From positions 372,001 to 436,000 of the forward strand of contig NW_017264202.1 of NCBI RefSeq assembly GCF_001619985.1: a stretch of 64,000 nt of DNA, written 5' to 3'. Below the pieces are notes generated by a model. That model did no database searches, was not told where the DNA came from, and was given only the letters and a program-made list of their open reading frames with translations. The translations under genes were made by a program, and so were the position numbers. The DNA is from Xylona heveae TC161. Lineage: Eukaryota > Ascomycota > Xylonomycetes > Xylonales > Xylonaceae. Each line of letters starts with the position of its first letter. The first letter of the stretch is position 1. Positions 44,011 to 55,590 of the stretch are shown here, piece after piece.

Positions 44011-45135
44011 TCATCCCGAAACGCTGCCAACCAGCTCTTTCGTGATATCCTCGAAAATCGGAAACAGCGAACAACTCTTATACTTGTGCGCCAGCGTTTC
44101 CGCCGTCCTACTCTGTTCTGCTTCTTCTGACAACACCTCCTCTTCCTTCTCCTCCTCCCCTTCACCACCACCTTCACCCTTACCAACCACCCCTTTCGCT
44201 TCCCCTCCAACCGCCACCGTCGTTCCAGCAGGATACACCGGCCGTCTCCCCTCCTCTATGAGGGCCCCGAACTGGGGATCCAGCGGGACGCTGCCCAAAA
44301 ACCTGACCCCAAACTCCTGCGCCATCACATGCCCGCCCCCGGAGCTAAACACATTCGTGCACTCCGAGCAGCTCGGACACACGAAGCCGGACATATTCTC
44401 GACCACGCCGAGCACTGCAATCCCCGTCTTCGCGCAGAAATTCAGCTCCTTGCGCACATCCGCCGTCGCCACCGCCTGGGGCGTCGTCACCACCACTGCG
44501 CCCCGCACCAACCCTTGGCCCGTCCGCAACAGCGTCTCCGCCAGCGCAATGTGCTCGTCCGACGTGCCCGGCGGCGTATCGATCAGGAGATAGTCCGTGG
44601 CGCCCCACCGCACGTCCGACAGGAACTGGCGCACCATGGCGGTCTTCTTGGGCCCGCGCCACACGACGGCGTCTCCGCGACCCCGGAGGAGAAAACCGAG
44701 CGACATGGCGCGTAGTAGGCCCGTGTTGGTGCGCGGGTTGGCCGGGTGCACGACGACGGGGCTCCAGCCGCCGGGCAGCTGTGTGACTTTGGCGTTTTCA
44801 ATGTTGAAGAGCCGTGGGATCGAGGGCCCGGTGAGGTCGATGTCGAGAACGCCGACGGAGTGGCCCGCCAGACTGAGGGAGAGGGCGAGTTGGGTTGTCA
44901 CGGAGGATTTGCCGACGCCGCCTTTGCCGGAGAGGACCTGTTATGTGGTTAGTTTGGGGTCGGTGGAAGATACAGAGGAGAATTCTGGAGGTAAGTAATT
45001 TGGTTGGGTGGGAACGATGAGAGGGGATTAAAGGAATTGAAGGTCCTGGCGGCGTAGCTTGGGGCTGGAGAGGAGGAGGGGGAAAGGAAAATGTTGACGT
45101 ACGAGGATAATGTTTTTGACGCCGTCGAGTGACAT
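44011..45135 (-). CDS. CFD1: Cytosolic Fe-S cluster assembly scaffold Cfd1 (Mrp/NBP35 P-loop ATPase)
   Basis: Cfd1 forms a complex with Nbp35 that builds 4Fe-4S clusters for cytosolic and nuclear proteins. Two exons (45103-45135, 44011-44937) give 319 residues; the first exon encodes only [11 protein letters not shown] and ends at GTACGT. The deviant Walker [10 protein letters not shown] is at 15-23, and switch/Walker B segments are [10 protein letters not shown] and [15 protein letters not shown]. The C-terminal cluster-bridging motif is CPSCSEC (Cys198, 201, 204). There is no N-terminal four-Cys ferredoxin-like extension, which separates Cfd1 from Nbp35. A Gly/Glu-rich insertion near 260-285 ([16 protein letters not shown]) is unusual. 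The gene codon composition is GC-rich relative to its neighbours. Confidence 0.95.
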
Positions 45136-45795
45136 TTTGGCAGATAGCCGTGCAGTGAGACTAAGCAATGAATCGAAAGGCTGGCCTCCCTAGGTGGTTT
45201 TATGAGTGCTAAGGAGTCGCGCAGATTAAGAGGAGAGGAAAAGGCTTGAACGGCAGGGAGAGGTTTTCGAGGGTGGAAGGGAGTTATTGTATTAATCGCA
45301 TGCGACGTCGCGAAACTGACATCGGAATTATTAATTGGAGGGGCCGATTTGCGGAGGTCGAGGGGCAACTGATTACATATTGCGTGCAGTTAACTAAGGC
45401 GCAGCTCGGAGGTTAATCCGCGGAAAACGCTAGACGAGACATGACGGATGGCCCGCACACTCCGGTATTTGGTTAAACTATACCGAGTAGAGAACCATGC
45501 TTCTGGACGGATGAGTTCGCATAGAGTCAAATTTCACAATGGCCAACTGCAACGGATATTAAAGAAAATATCATGGGCTTCTTCGATCATAATGCTCATC
45601 AGAGTAAAGTTTCTAACAGCCAACACACTTGATATTCAGTCATCTCGGAAGAGGCAATCTGGTCGTCATTTTTCGTGACATAAAGTAGCTAGTCTAACCG
45701 TCGCTGCGCACCGATGCAAATATGCTACGTCGAGCACCAGTCTCGTCTCGTCCTTAAGGAAGCCCATAAATGAAAAATTGACAATCAAATTTCCT
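45136..45795. other. Intergenic, 0.66 kb, between two minus-strand genes
   Basis: This holds the promoter of CFD1 and the 3' UTR of the SHP1-like gene. No gene was seen. Confidence 0.5.
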
Positions 45796-47191
45796 CTACT
45801 GCCACTTTTGCACAACCACTCCGCCGCGCTTAAACTCGGGCAGCTCTCCAAGCACCTGGCTCTTGTCCGATAACTCCTTGCTCGGGAAAGTCGTCATGAG
45901 TACCCAGGCTCTTGCAGCACTCGAAGGGCTAGAAGCAGCCACAAAGTTGTACACATCGCCAATCGTATGAGTCGTGTTAAATCTCGAAGGGAGCCTTGTA
46001 CCGTCGCCTAGACGGATTTGAAGGCTAATTACCGGCTGGGAGTCGTCGACATTGACTGTGGCAGCAGTTGGCTGAGATGAAGCCCCGCTAGTTGGGCCCG
46101 TAGACCGTGCAGGTGGTGGGGTGAACGTGCCGCTCACACCGGGTGTTGGGCTACCCAAACGCTGGCCAGACCCAGAGAACGGCTTATATGCCTTCTTCGG
46201 TTTCACATAGTTGGTCTCATGAGGTTGCACTTCAACGTTGACTGGCTCATCGGGCGCAACGTCTAGCAAATCTGGTGGCACCCGACCGGAGTCGATAAGC
46301 GCAAGGCGCATCTTATTGGCCGGATCGTCAAATCGGTACAGATCGCCGTCATCCATGGAGAAACCGTCCCGCCAGAGATGGAGAATGTGTCTCTGTGGCT
46401 CACGACGCTCAGGCTGAGTAGGATGAGGATCGGCAATAACCTCGCTTGGAGCGTCATCACCACCGAGCGTTCGGGCAGTGCCGCGGAAATTTGAAGGTCG
46501 AGGAGGCTGATCGTCCTCAATTGGGGAGACCGGTCTATTTGCATCAGTAACTTGTGAAAATGCTAATATAAAAATACACCCTATTTACTCACCTCTTCGC
46601 TTTTGATATGATACTCTTTATCCGCTCCATGGGATCGTTGGGGTTCTGCACCGCGAGGCCGGACTTTTCTCCACCAGCGAAGAAGTCTTGGTTCTCTTCC
46701 TCGTCGTCATCATCGTCGTGAGCATGACCGCGGCTTGGTCCACCTTCCTCGCGTTTTAAATCTCCAAGTGTAGCAAACTTCGACCTTTGGGGTTGTCTAG
46801 AGGTTGAGGATGATGATGATGATGATGGTCCAGCGGCAGGAGGGGCAGTTGGGACTGCTTGGGATGGAACACCCTCTCCGCCTAAAGTTCGGCCACCAAG
46901 AGCAGAAGCGCCACTTGATGGAGCAGGAGCAGAGTAAAGCTCATCTTCGGCTGTGTCTGCCTGGGAATCGGCCTGGGAACCCTGTTCTTCCTGTGCTGTG
47001 TAGTATTCTGCGGCAGCGGCGCTGATGTCCCAGGCATTCGTGGCGAGATATTGCTCCGCCTGCAAAGACAGTTAATCTCGATACATTAAACAGATTGGCA
47101 AAAAAAGACAGCTCACCTCTGTTGGAGCTGCACCTGTGAGGCTGCAAAATTGAGAAATTAGACCGTCGCGGTCCGTTCGGGGGTCCGCCAT
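45796..47191 (-). CDS. SHP1: Cdc48/p97 cofactor Shp1/p47 (UBA-SEP-UBX)
   Basis: This is an adaptor that recruits Cdc48/p97 to ubiquitylated substrates, membrane fusion and protein phosphatase 1 regulation. Three exons (47117-47191, 46593-47059, 45796-46534) give 426 residues in phase. The UBA domain is split by the first intron: MADPRTDRDGLISQFCSLTG then EAEQYLATNAWDISAAAAEYY (1-46). A Ser/Glu-rich linker follows, with QPQRSKFATLGDL and ERIKSIISKAKR. The SEP domain starts near 195 (FRGTARTLGGDDAPSE) and includes LHLWRDGFSMDDGDLYRFDDP and ALIDSGRVPPDLL. The UBX domain occupies about 345-426 (PVISLQIRLGDGTRLPSRFN) and ends at the C-terminus, as is usual. It is divergent from MIM1. Confidence 0.95.
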
Positions 47192-47652
47192 GATTCAATT
47201 AAACAACTGCCCAGGAAAGCTTCTGTTTCAGTGCGGATGAGGCAATGATAGCTTCAAAGATTTGAGAATCAAACGGCACTAGAAATACTCCTCACGCGAG
47301 ATTCGTGCCAGTCCCGATAGTTCTAGTTGAGAAGACAAAAGTGATCCTTGATGTCAAACGTAGATGTGTTTCGTTTCCAAGCAACCTGTTAGTTATCTGC
47401 TAAGTGTCCGTGACGAGGCGCGTCATTGCCTAGATTGGATGACTAAGCATAGCTATTCCCCACCAAACCTTCAGCCACATTGAGGCTGGTGTCCTTGACC
47501 TTTCCCCAGTGGAGTGGATAGTATCAGGGTGACCCTGCTACGATCAGAAAGTTGCTCGACTCCCTTCACAAGCTACGAAGCAATCGATAAATCGGTCTTG
47601 ATACACCAGTCACACCTTTGGTTCCACCTCCTGCGCGTTTCACCTCCTCATC
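47192..47652. promoter_or_regulatory. Bidirectional promoter SHP1 / MIM1
   Basis: The 461 bp between divergent start codons hold no other gene. No defined element was recognised. Confidence 0.5.
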
Positions 47653-48198
47653 ATGGCTTCACCCTCCGATGATGCCCGCGCGGAGCTGTACGACTCCTCC
47701 ATGACGATCCCTTCCGACAGTGAGAATTACTCCGCCAATAATGAGATGTCATCCTCGCCTCCTTCATCTTCTAGCTCTCCTCTGGTGCTCTACTCTCCTC
47801 CGACAATTTGGGGCTTGCTAAGAGGAGCTGCCATCAATCTCATTCTTCCTTTTGTGAATGGCTTGATGCTGGGTTTTGGAGAGCTTTTGGCACACGAAGC
47901 CGCCTTCCGCTTAGGCTGGTCTGGTACAAAGGTATTTATACTATTACAACAGCTTGAAGGGTTACGGACTGGTCATTCCAATTCACATAGACATCTTTCT
48001 CGATCAATGGATTATCCGTCTTTATATCTTGCCTGAAGCCTTGGGATATCCAGTGCTAATGCCAACTTTCAGATCTTTCCGAGTCATCGTAACAGAAATG
48101 CGCGACCAATTGGGCCTGGCATCGAAGTGCGAGATGACCGGTCGCAGCGGCGGAGCAGAGGTCAGGCCGAGTTGCAAGACCTGGCTACGCTCGAGTAA
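47653..48198 (+). CDS. MIM1: Mitochondrial import protein Mim1 (TOM13)
   Basis: Mim1 is a small outer-membrane protein that inserts alpha-helical proteins into the mitochondrial outer membrane and helps TOM assembly. Two exons (47653-47931, 48073-48198) give 134 residues; reading through the intron would add an unrelated tail and stop. The N-terminal 45 residues are acidic and Ser-rich and face the cytosol. The conserved membrane region is TIWGLLRGAAINLILPFVNGLMLGFGELLAHE (51-82), with the Gly-rich face typical of the family. The remainder, GWSGTKIFPSHRNRNARP, is basic and conserved-looking at the splice junction. It lies 470 bp upstream of OXA1 on the same strand. Confidence 0.92.
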
Positions 48199-48669
48199 CA
48201 TAATTTGAAGGAAGCATGTGGCAACAGAAGATCGTTTCAATAACATGATTTGTATATAGAAGTTACCGGAAGGGGTGGTTTTTCTGACTTTATACAAAGG
48301 AATTGCGACTATAAAAGAGGAGTTTGGTTATACATAGCTGGAAGAGTCGAGTATTTTACAGTTTCATATGGCTGATCTAATGGAAAATGAAATTCAAGCC
48401 AAAAAGTCTCTTTGAGTCTGATTATCCCGTTATGTATATCCATTCGGAGTCTCCAGCTGGTATCAATTCGAATCTGAATCCTCAGCCTTGTGTTGTTCTT
48501 CTTCATGATACCAATCATCAAGCACCTGAGTGTTGTGCCATCAGCACGTTATGGGGTGTCCGGAGAGGGGTATTGCGGAAATTGCCGTTGTCGCGGACCC
48601 TGCCTCCGTACATTCTGAACTTGCGCCGGCCGAAAGCTGTTTCCATCAGGAACCGCAGAACCGGTCGAG
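48199..48669. other. Spacer MIM1-OXA1, 0.47 kb
   Basis: This holds the MIM1 3' UTR and the OXA1 promoter. No gene was seen. Confidence 0.5.
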
Positions 48670-50333
48670 ATGATTCCCAGCAGAGGGCTGCAGACGTCCA
48701 GCCGGACTGTCACGGCCAGCTTCAGCCGGTTGGTGTCTTCTGTAGGCCCATCAAGACAAGTAAGTGAAAGTTCTGCATCCAGCATCCCCTGCACATTCTC
48801 ACTGTGAATATAGTTTTCTTCCGGTCCAGCGTCAATATTCAATGGACGCATAAACGTCTCCCGCGGCCTTTCAGGAACCTATTGCGCACCATGGGCCGCG
48901 CTTAGATCAAAGTCGGCGTTGCCAATCGCTTCATCACGATCCATCCGTCATAACACAACCGCCGCAGGCTCCCATGCGCAGGGCACCAGTGACGGGTTTG
49001 TCACAAGTTCCCTAGACGCGGCGAGCGATTTATCTACCGGCAGCCTTTCAAGCGTTACCCCTCATATTGGCTATTTTAAAGAGCTAGGGCTTGACTATGG
49101 CTGGGGCCCTACTTCCATGGTCCAATGGGCTCTCGAACATATCCACGTCTATTGCGGTACGCCATGGTGGGCGTCCCTTCTCCTTGTCACTGCGGGCTTG
49201 CGTCTGGCAATGCTCAAACCCACCATCGCTGCTGCCGTGACGAGTGCTCGTTTAGCCATTATCAGCCCTGTTACACAGCCTATAAGAGACAAGATGATGG
49301 CCGCGAGCAAATTGAAGAACAACACAGAAATGATTATGACTCGAAATGAATTGATGCAGATTCATAAAAGAGCAAATATCCAGACCTGGAAAGCTTTCCT
49401 CCCCATGCTCCAGGTTCCATTTGGTTATGGTATCTTCCGATTGACCCGTGGTATGGCGTCACTGCCAGTGCCTGGCTTTGAGAATGGCGGGTTTGCATGG
49501 ATAACTGATCTTACCCTTCATGATCCCCTCTTTCTTTTGCCCATTGGAACGGCGGCTGCGGTCTACTTTTCTTTGAAGGTCAGTAATGTCCACTTCCGAC
49601 GTGACTCCGCGCAAACAATTGAGCTATATGTCGGAAATGAAAACTAACTGGTATTTTCTTGGTCAAACAGAGAGGAGTCGAGACGAATTCAATGATGAGT
49701 CCTGCTGTGCACAAAGTCTTGACCACTGTATTCCCCCTAATGGCTGGAGGCTTCATGGTCTATTGGCCTGCTGCGCTTCAATTATCATTCTTCTTCTCGT
49801 CCGTATTTGGTCTTCTCCAGGCATTCCTCCTTAAGAATCCCACTTTTCGGGCAATGGTTGGCATCCCCCCAACCCCGCCGCCCCAGTCTGGTTCAACACC
49901 GGGGCCTGCATCAACTAGCCCTATTGGCCCTAAGTCTCCATTAGCCGGGCGGATTACCATTTCTCCCAATTATCAGCCTCCGACAGCGCAGTCCACCATT
50001 GCAGCAGCGTCGGAGGCGGCTGATGCGAAGTCAGAGCAACCCAAGGAGAAGAAGAACTTCATCAACAGCACGATTTCAGACGTAAAGGGCATGTCCAACG
50101 AGATGATGAAATCCGCGAGGAAATACATGGGTACCGAGGCATCGGCGCCCGGTGAACGCTCGGTTGTGGAAAAGCGTCAGAACAAGGCTTACGAGGAGCG
50201 CCGTCGCCGTGAGATTGAGAGCGAAAACCAGGATCTGGAAGATGAACGCCGTGCAAGATGGCATCAGCGCAAGCTTGAACAGCAGGAGCGTCGCCTACGC
50301 CAATCTGACCGTGACCAGAACAAGTCGGCCTAA
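48670..50333 (+). CDS. OXA1: Mitochondrial inner-membrane insertase Oxa1
   Basis: Oxa1 inserts mitochondrially made and some imported proteins into the inner membrane. Three exons (48670-48759, 48814-49578, 49671-50333) give 505 residues. Exon 1 encodes a basic presequence (MIPSRGLQTSSRTVTASFSR). The YidC/Oxa1 core begins at about residue 110: GYFKELGLDYGWGPTSMVQW, then segments around WWASLLLVTAGLRL, PMLQVPFGYGIFRLTRGMA, DPLFLLPIGTAAAVYFSL, VFPLMAGGFMVYWPAALQLSF and FGLLQAFLL. The positively charged C-terminal matrix tail (EKRQNKAYEERRRREIE and RRARWHQRKLEQQERRLR) is predicted coiled coil and fits the ribosome-binding tail of Oxa1. The start was chosen because upstream exon 1 gives an ATG and a targeting sequence. 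Confidence 0.95.
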
Positions 50334-50930
50334 AGAGAGGTTTGATCTTGAGGTGCTCTCCTTTTCCGCTGCTGTTCCTCTGCTTGTTACTTTTGTTACG
50401 TCACTGTGACATTGAGCAAACAGCAGCATGTAGAAGCAATGTACATTAAGTGGACTGTATAAAGACTGGCGTTTGTGTATAATATTGAAAGCATATTTGG
50501 TAGACATAAAAGTTGGCAATCTCAACATGTAAATTTGACATTCAATTTTGACTAAGATTGAAATTATATATCTTGATGTATTCCTGCAATTTTTGCTGTT
50601 TAACATTTCTTATTCTGGATCTTTCCCATCAACAGTAAAAGAAATACGCAGCTCCTCCATGTAGGGGTCATTAGGCGCTTTGACTGATTATTACTCTGTT
50701 ACACATGGTTCGTGGCGGAAGTTATGCGTCTAGTTCGGCACCGGCGCCGAGCGCCCGAGGACCCCGGACCGGCCATTTGATAAGGAATATGTGATGAAAT
50801 ACCCGGTGTTTCCCCCTCTGAATGCTCTGTAGTAGTATTTTCCAACAAGTTCAAAGCGACGTGAGAAACTATTGTGCCGGTGCAGCTCAGAAATGTGCAA
50901 TGCACTGTCACTAATTAAAAATAATTTCAT
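50334..50930. other. Intergenic, 0.6 kb
   Basis: This is the OXA1 3' region and the upstream region of the Zn2Cys6 gene. A CG-rich patch (CGGCACCGGCGCCGAGCG) lies at about 50733-50750. No gene was seen. Confidence 0.5.
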
Positions 50931-53619
50931 ATGATTGGAAAAGCAAGTCCTACACTGCGGAATCCACGAAGGGTACCAAAGGAGAATCGAAGAAGAGCAT
51001 ATCGAGCGTATGTTCTTGTATTATTGAAGATAAATCTATCCATTGGCCCTTGCTAATATACTATGCCATTGTCCAGATGTCGTCTTTGCCGAAACAGAAA
51101 GAGTCGGTGCATCCCAACCGACTCTGGACCTTGTTGGAGATGCCGCCGTCGGGGCGCGCATTGCATTTATGAAGATATCTTGCAGGCTGATGAAGTATCA
51201 AGGTAAGTAGCCCTTTTACTATCCATTTAATTGGGTCTAACTCTCAAAAGGGCATCACCGAGCAACGCAACACCAGTGGCATCTCCCGGATCAATTGGTA
51301 CTGCGTCTCAGGGCGGTTCCTGTAGAGCCCAGATGAACTCGACCAGTACCCCATTGCAGTCTCCAGAGAGGCAGCAAAATCCAATGCCCGAGCCACATTC
51401 GCGTTTACGTGCGGCTGGGCCTACAGAAGCATGTAAGTATCTCGATCAATTTATCTGCAATACCACCTCATTCGATTAACCACGCTCAAGTCTATTCTGC
51501 TACCACATCCAACGAACTCTTCCTCGCAAGGATCAGAGAGTCAATGTTTATGGGGCCATCACACCACACGTATAGTGAAAAGTCTCCAACGCTAAATGTA
51601 CTTGCATTTTTCTCTTCTTCTTCCTCTTCTTCTTCTTCTATATGAATTTCCTGGATGTAAGCCCTAACAGATTGCAGGACCACACTGTGCTCCAACTAGA
51701 TCCATCTGATCGGCAACTAGTCAGTGATGCCCTGGCTCAATTTCCGCCACGAAATATTTCAAACTTTTTGCTTTCAATATATTTTCATTATGCAGAAGAT
51801 AGCTACTTCTATTTCCATCAACCAGCATTCCGAAGCAGATTAGATGAACTATATAACAGCTCGGCTGCGAGGGCAGTGACTGATCCTGCATTTGTCTGTT
51901 CTGTTCTTATGGTATTCGCATTGGGTAGCCAATTTACACAATTTAGATCCCCCAATGCAACTGCAACTCCCGAACCAGGGGACTTTCGGGAGGACCCAGG
52001 TTCGATATTCTATCGAAGGGCACGAATGCTTCTCCCTGCGGTCATCTCGAGGTGCACGATTGAGGCCATTCAAGCGTGTACAGCAATGGCAACGTATTGT
52101 CTTCCCTCACGTCCACGCGATTTGGGATATTTCTACCTTGGCCTGGCGCTTAAAATAGCAGTTGCAAGCGGTCTCCATAGAAGGGCCAATGAGTCGGGTC
52201 TTAGTGCGCCTGTACTGGAGATACGCAATAGACTTTGGTGGAGTATTTATTCCCTGGAACGGTAATTGAAATCAGTCTCGCATAAAGTTGACTTTAATAA
52301 GCTAACATTTCTTCCTATGGTCTCTAGCGTGTTGAGTATCAAAATGGGCAGACCCGAGTCGATCAGAGAAGAAGATATAGACGTTCCATTGCCTGCGCCT
52401 TGCTCAGAGCTTGATTTCCCCGAGGCTCAATCCAATATATTCCATCAGATGGCAAATGTCAGCTTGACGAGAATTCTGAACCGAATTGTTAGACGAGTGT
52501 AGGCGGCCTTTGCTTCCCCCTCATATCAATGGACCTAACAATTACGTGTTCAGATCTTACATTTTCAGTAGTTCTGCCGAAGTTGTCAAGTCAGAAACTG
52601 ATAAGCTAAAGAGAGACCTTAAAGCATGGAAACGGGCTCTTCCAGATTTTCTACGACTTCAGAATGGCAGACCAGAACAAAAAGGTTTCAGGGCAGTGAT
52701 CCATCTTTACATGAACTATTACCATGCTTGGATTATCATGTGCCGAATCCCATTATTAATATTGGTGCGCGAAAAACTTAAACAATCATTTCAAGGATCA
52801 CAGTCCGAGACAAACATAGATGAACAGACTCAGCTCCTGGCGCAAAGCTGTGTCAAGGCGGCGAACAAAATGCTTTCCCTTTTTGAGATACTTACAGAAT
52901 GTGAGCAGCTTGCGAGGTTTTCGTTCACCGACTTTCAGGGATGCAGTACCTCCACTATCATTATCTTGCTTCACGGCATTCTGAAAAGGGATTCTACCTA
53001 CGAGTCAAAAACGGAGTTTGCATTCAACACGCTTCGATTCATGTCCTTTGGATCAGAGACTGCTGAGATAGGTTTGCAACTGGTCGAAAGCTTTCAAAGG
53101 CTCGCCGATGAAGCTGTCGAAAGACTAGATTCAATATCAACCGCAAAGAGTTCAGATACAAACAATGTAGTAGGATACGAGGACTGGGCGCAGTGGTTAT
53201 CTAAAGAAACTCGGACCATATCCCCCGGGGCAACAGAAAGCTCTGCGCAAAGTTTTCCATTCTCGTTAGATCGAGAAATGGGAAAGAACAGCTCTTCAGG
53301 AGATGCTTTAACAGCTGGCATGCCTGAAGATAATATCGCAACGGCTAGACCATTAGACACTAATTTTCTACTCGATCAAGGCGCCACAAAACAGCAAATT
53401 GAGACTTCATCTACTCCGAGACCAGAAAACTATCAAAGCGAAGGTTCACATCGGCGTGATCATGAACTAGGCTCATCGAACAACTTTGACGAGATGACAG
53501 CACAAGTGCCGGATCATGTTGAAGACTTTTTCATGCTCGGATTCACGGGCCTCGACTTGTTCAATTTCTCTGTACATGACGATGAAATGGCTGGCGACTG
53601 GAATGGTAATCTCACTTGA
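50931..53619 (+). CDS. Zn2Cys6 transcription factor with fungal-specific regulatory domain
   Basis: Seven exons (50931-51007, 51077-51202, 51251-51432, 51491-51597, 51678-52261, 52328-52498, 52554-53619) sum to 770 codons plus stop. The binuclear zinc cluster is completed by the first splice: Cys27-x2-Cys30-x6-Cys37-x7-Cys45-x2-Cys48-x6-Cys55, preceded by Arg-rich KENRRRAYRA. The middle-homology (Fungal_trans) domain spans about 190-420: LLSIYFHYAEDSYFYFHQPAF, RRARMLLPAVISRCTIEAIQACTAMATYC, and WWSIYSLER with the spliced VLSIKMGRPESI. The exon 4/5 junction is the least certain, because the intervening intron contains a TTC-rich microsatellite and an alternative acceptor. Synteny with an amidohydrolase and a Dal5-type permease suggests a pathway-specific activator; the target is not known. 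Confidence 0.9.
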
Positions 53620-54249
53620 TGCTAGACTGCGGAAAGGGTAGGCTTTTAGGGGTTCGGGTGCAATCTACTTGGTGCATAGCAGCATCTGGTAATTCTTTTC
53701 TTTACTCCTTTCTTTTTCATCTCAACAGGAATGGCATCATTTACATTTCGCAGATACAACTTGCTATGAGTTGAAAGAAAAAGCTGAAATCGGACAGGAG
53801 AAGAGGCGGATCACGGGTCGGTTAAGTTCTGCTCCAGTTGCAAAAGGAAAATCAATCAAGTCAACAAGGAGAATGAGATTAAAATTATATTTTGATTGGT
53901 CTTGATCATGTATTTTCTTTATAGCCATCTTCCCATTTATCTACCGCTGAGCCATGTCATTCGCCTTTTATACCCCAGAAAAGTCATGAGTATTGAGAAT
54001 TGGAGACCCAACATGGGAAGCTTGTTTATTTGCTAAACGAGTAAGGATTCGTGATTCATTTTCTGACTCTCTGAGACATGACTGCAAGTCAAGCTTAATA
54101 CAGTCGCGAAAAGGGGCATAAAGTATTGCCAATGCAGAGACAAACGAGCAGCTGGCTGAGTCTGAAGCTCAACGATGCGAGCTCAAAGCAGGAGAGTCGG
54201 AGAATTCCCTCCCTGAAGTAACAGTAAAATTTCCAGTTGAGAATATTCT
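53620..54249. other. Convergent 3' spacer, 0.63 kb
   Basis: This lies between the Zn2Cys6 gene (+) and the amidohydrolase (-). No coding signal was seen. Confidence 0.5.
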
Positions 54250-55590
54250 TTATTCAATAAATGACTGCCGCTTTAACACATCCTCGGGAAGTTTTGACCA
54301 TCGGCTCACATGGACACGTCCTTCTTTGAGCACTGCCAGCAGATGCTCGTCCGGTGCATCAAAGATTTTGATATTCTCAAGAGGGTTGGCGTTAAGAATG
54401 AGAATGTCAGCGACAAATCCCGGAGCAATTTGCCCCAACTTTTCTTCTTGCTTCATCATCTTTGCCGGGGTAACGGTTGCGCTTTTCAACAATGCATCCG
54501 CCGACAGGACCTGAGACCGCAAAGCAAATTCATGAGTTTGCAGTATACCCATCGGTCCAAGAAGATCGGTTCCAAAACAGATGTTGACGCCCGCGTCGAA
54601 AGCCATCTTTAATGATTTGACTCCTGCGTCAAGTACTTGAACATTTTTCTCGGCTGATTCTGGGGGCAGGAAACTCTTGAACTCCGGGCTATTCATGGCC
54701 GAGTAAGTGATCAGCGTAGGAGTCAGATATACGCCTTTTGCTGCCATGTATTTGGCCGTTTCCGGGTCAATTAGATTGCCATGCTCAATACCCATGACAC
54801 CATTATCAACAGCCTGACGAATCGCTTGAGGAGTGTAGGCGTGAGCAGTAACGTAGGTGCCGTTATTTCTCGCAACAGTCGTGATCGCCCGGACTTCTTC
54901 GGGAGTAAACTGGATATTCTCGAGTTTATCGGTCGGGCTGGCAACACCGCCGCCTCCCATGATCTTGATGAAGTCTGCCCCGGTGCGCAGTTCTTCTCGT
55001 GTGCCTCGGATGCATTCTGGGACGCCGTCGCATACTCGTCCAAGAGCCGAGATAGTGCCACCGCAGCACTGTGTATGATCGTAAGGGCCACGCAAGTCCG
55101 CGTGGCCGCCTGTTTGACTGATGGCGAGACCTGCTCTGAAAATGCGCGGCCCTTGAAGCACCATATCCTCCACCGCTTCCTTAAGCGCCAACGGGCAGCC
55201 GCCACAGTCCCGAATGGTAGTGAAGCCACGCCTCAGCATCTGTAGGCAAGTATACGGCACACGCATGGCGGCCATGGTCGAATCCAAATTGAACAGCTTC
55301 CCCAGATCCTTTTCACCCGTGACTGCGCACAGATGAACATGGGAGTCAATGAGGCCAGGGCACAGATATTTCCCTGTTACGTCGATAATTGTTGCGTCCT
55401 CTGCCACATCATCCTCATCACCATCAGTTATACTCGCGATTTTTCCTCCAGCGAGTTTGACGGTGCAATTTCGTCGGACAGATCCAGACATTGTATCTAC
55501 CACGTTCGCGCCTCGCAGGACATAGCGCTTTTGCGGACCGGGCTTCCATGGTTTAACCGCTGACTCGGGAGGCGCCATGACGGTGACCAT
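54250..55590 (-). CDS. Metal-dependent amidohydrolase (imidazolonepropionase/ochratoxinase-like)
   Basis: A single exon encodes 446 residues; a second in-frame ATG at codon 5 is a possible alternative start. The complete binuclear metal-site set of the amidohydrolase superfamily is visible: His84 and His86 (LIDSHVHL), Lys209 (DFIKIMG, expected to be carbamylated), His250 (TAHAY), His270 (IEHGN) and Asp342 (CFGTDLLG). The same set occurs in fungal ochratoxinase and in prolidase-like amidohydrolases acting on N-acyl amino acids. The substrate here cannot be told from sequence. It has no signal peptide, so it is likely cytosolic. The gene is head to head with the permease across 833 bp rich in GATA sites, which fits use of a nitrogen-containing substrate imported by that permease. 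Confidence 0.9.
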   Translation of the reverse strand: MVTVMAPPESAVKPWKPGPQKRYVLRGANVVDTMSGSVRRNCTVKLAGGKIASITDGDEDDVAEDATIIDVTGKYLCPGLIDSHVHLCAVTGEKDLGKLFNLDSTMAAMRVPYTCLQMLRRGFTTIRDCGGCPLALKEAVEDMVLQGPRIFRAGLAISQTGGHADLRGPYDHTQCCGGTISALGRVCDGVPECIRGTREELRTGADFIKIMGGGGVASPTDKLENIQFTPEEVRAITTVARNNGTYVTAHAYTPQAIRQAVDNGVMGIEHGNLIDPETAKYMAAKGVYLTPTLITYSAMNSPEFKSFLPPESAEKNVQVLDAGVKSLKMAFDAGVNICFGTDLLGPMGILQTHEFALRSQVLSADALLKSATVTPAKMMKQEEKLGQIAPGFVADILILNANPLENIKIFDAPDEHLLAVLKEGRVHVSRWSKLPEDVLKRQSFIE

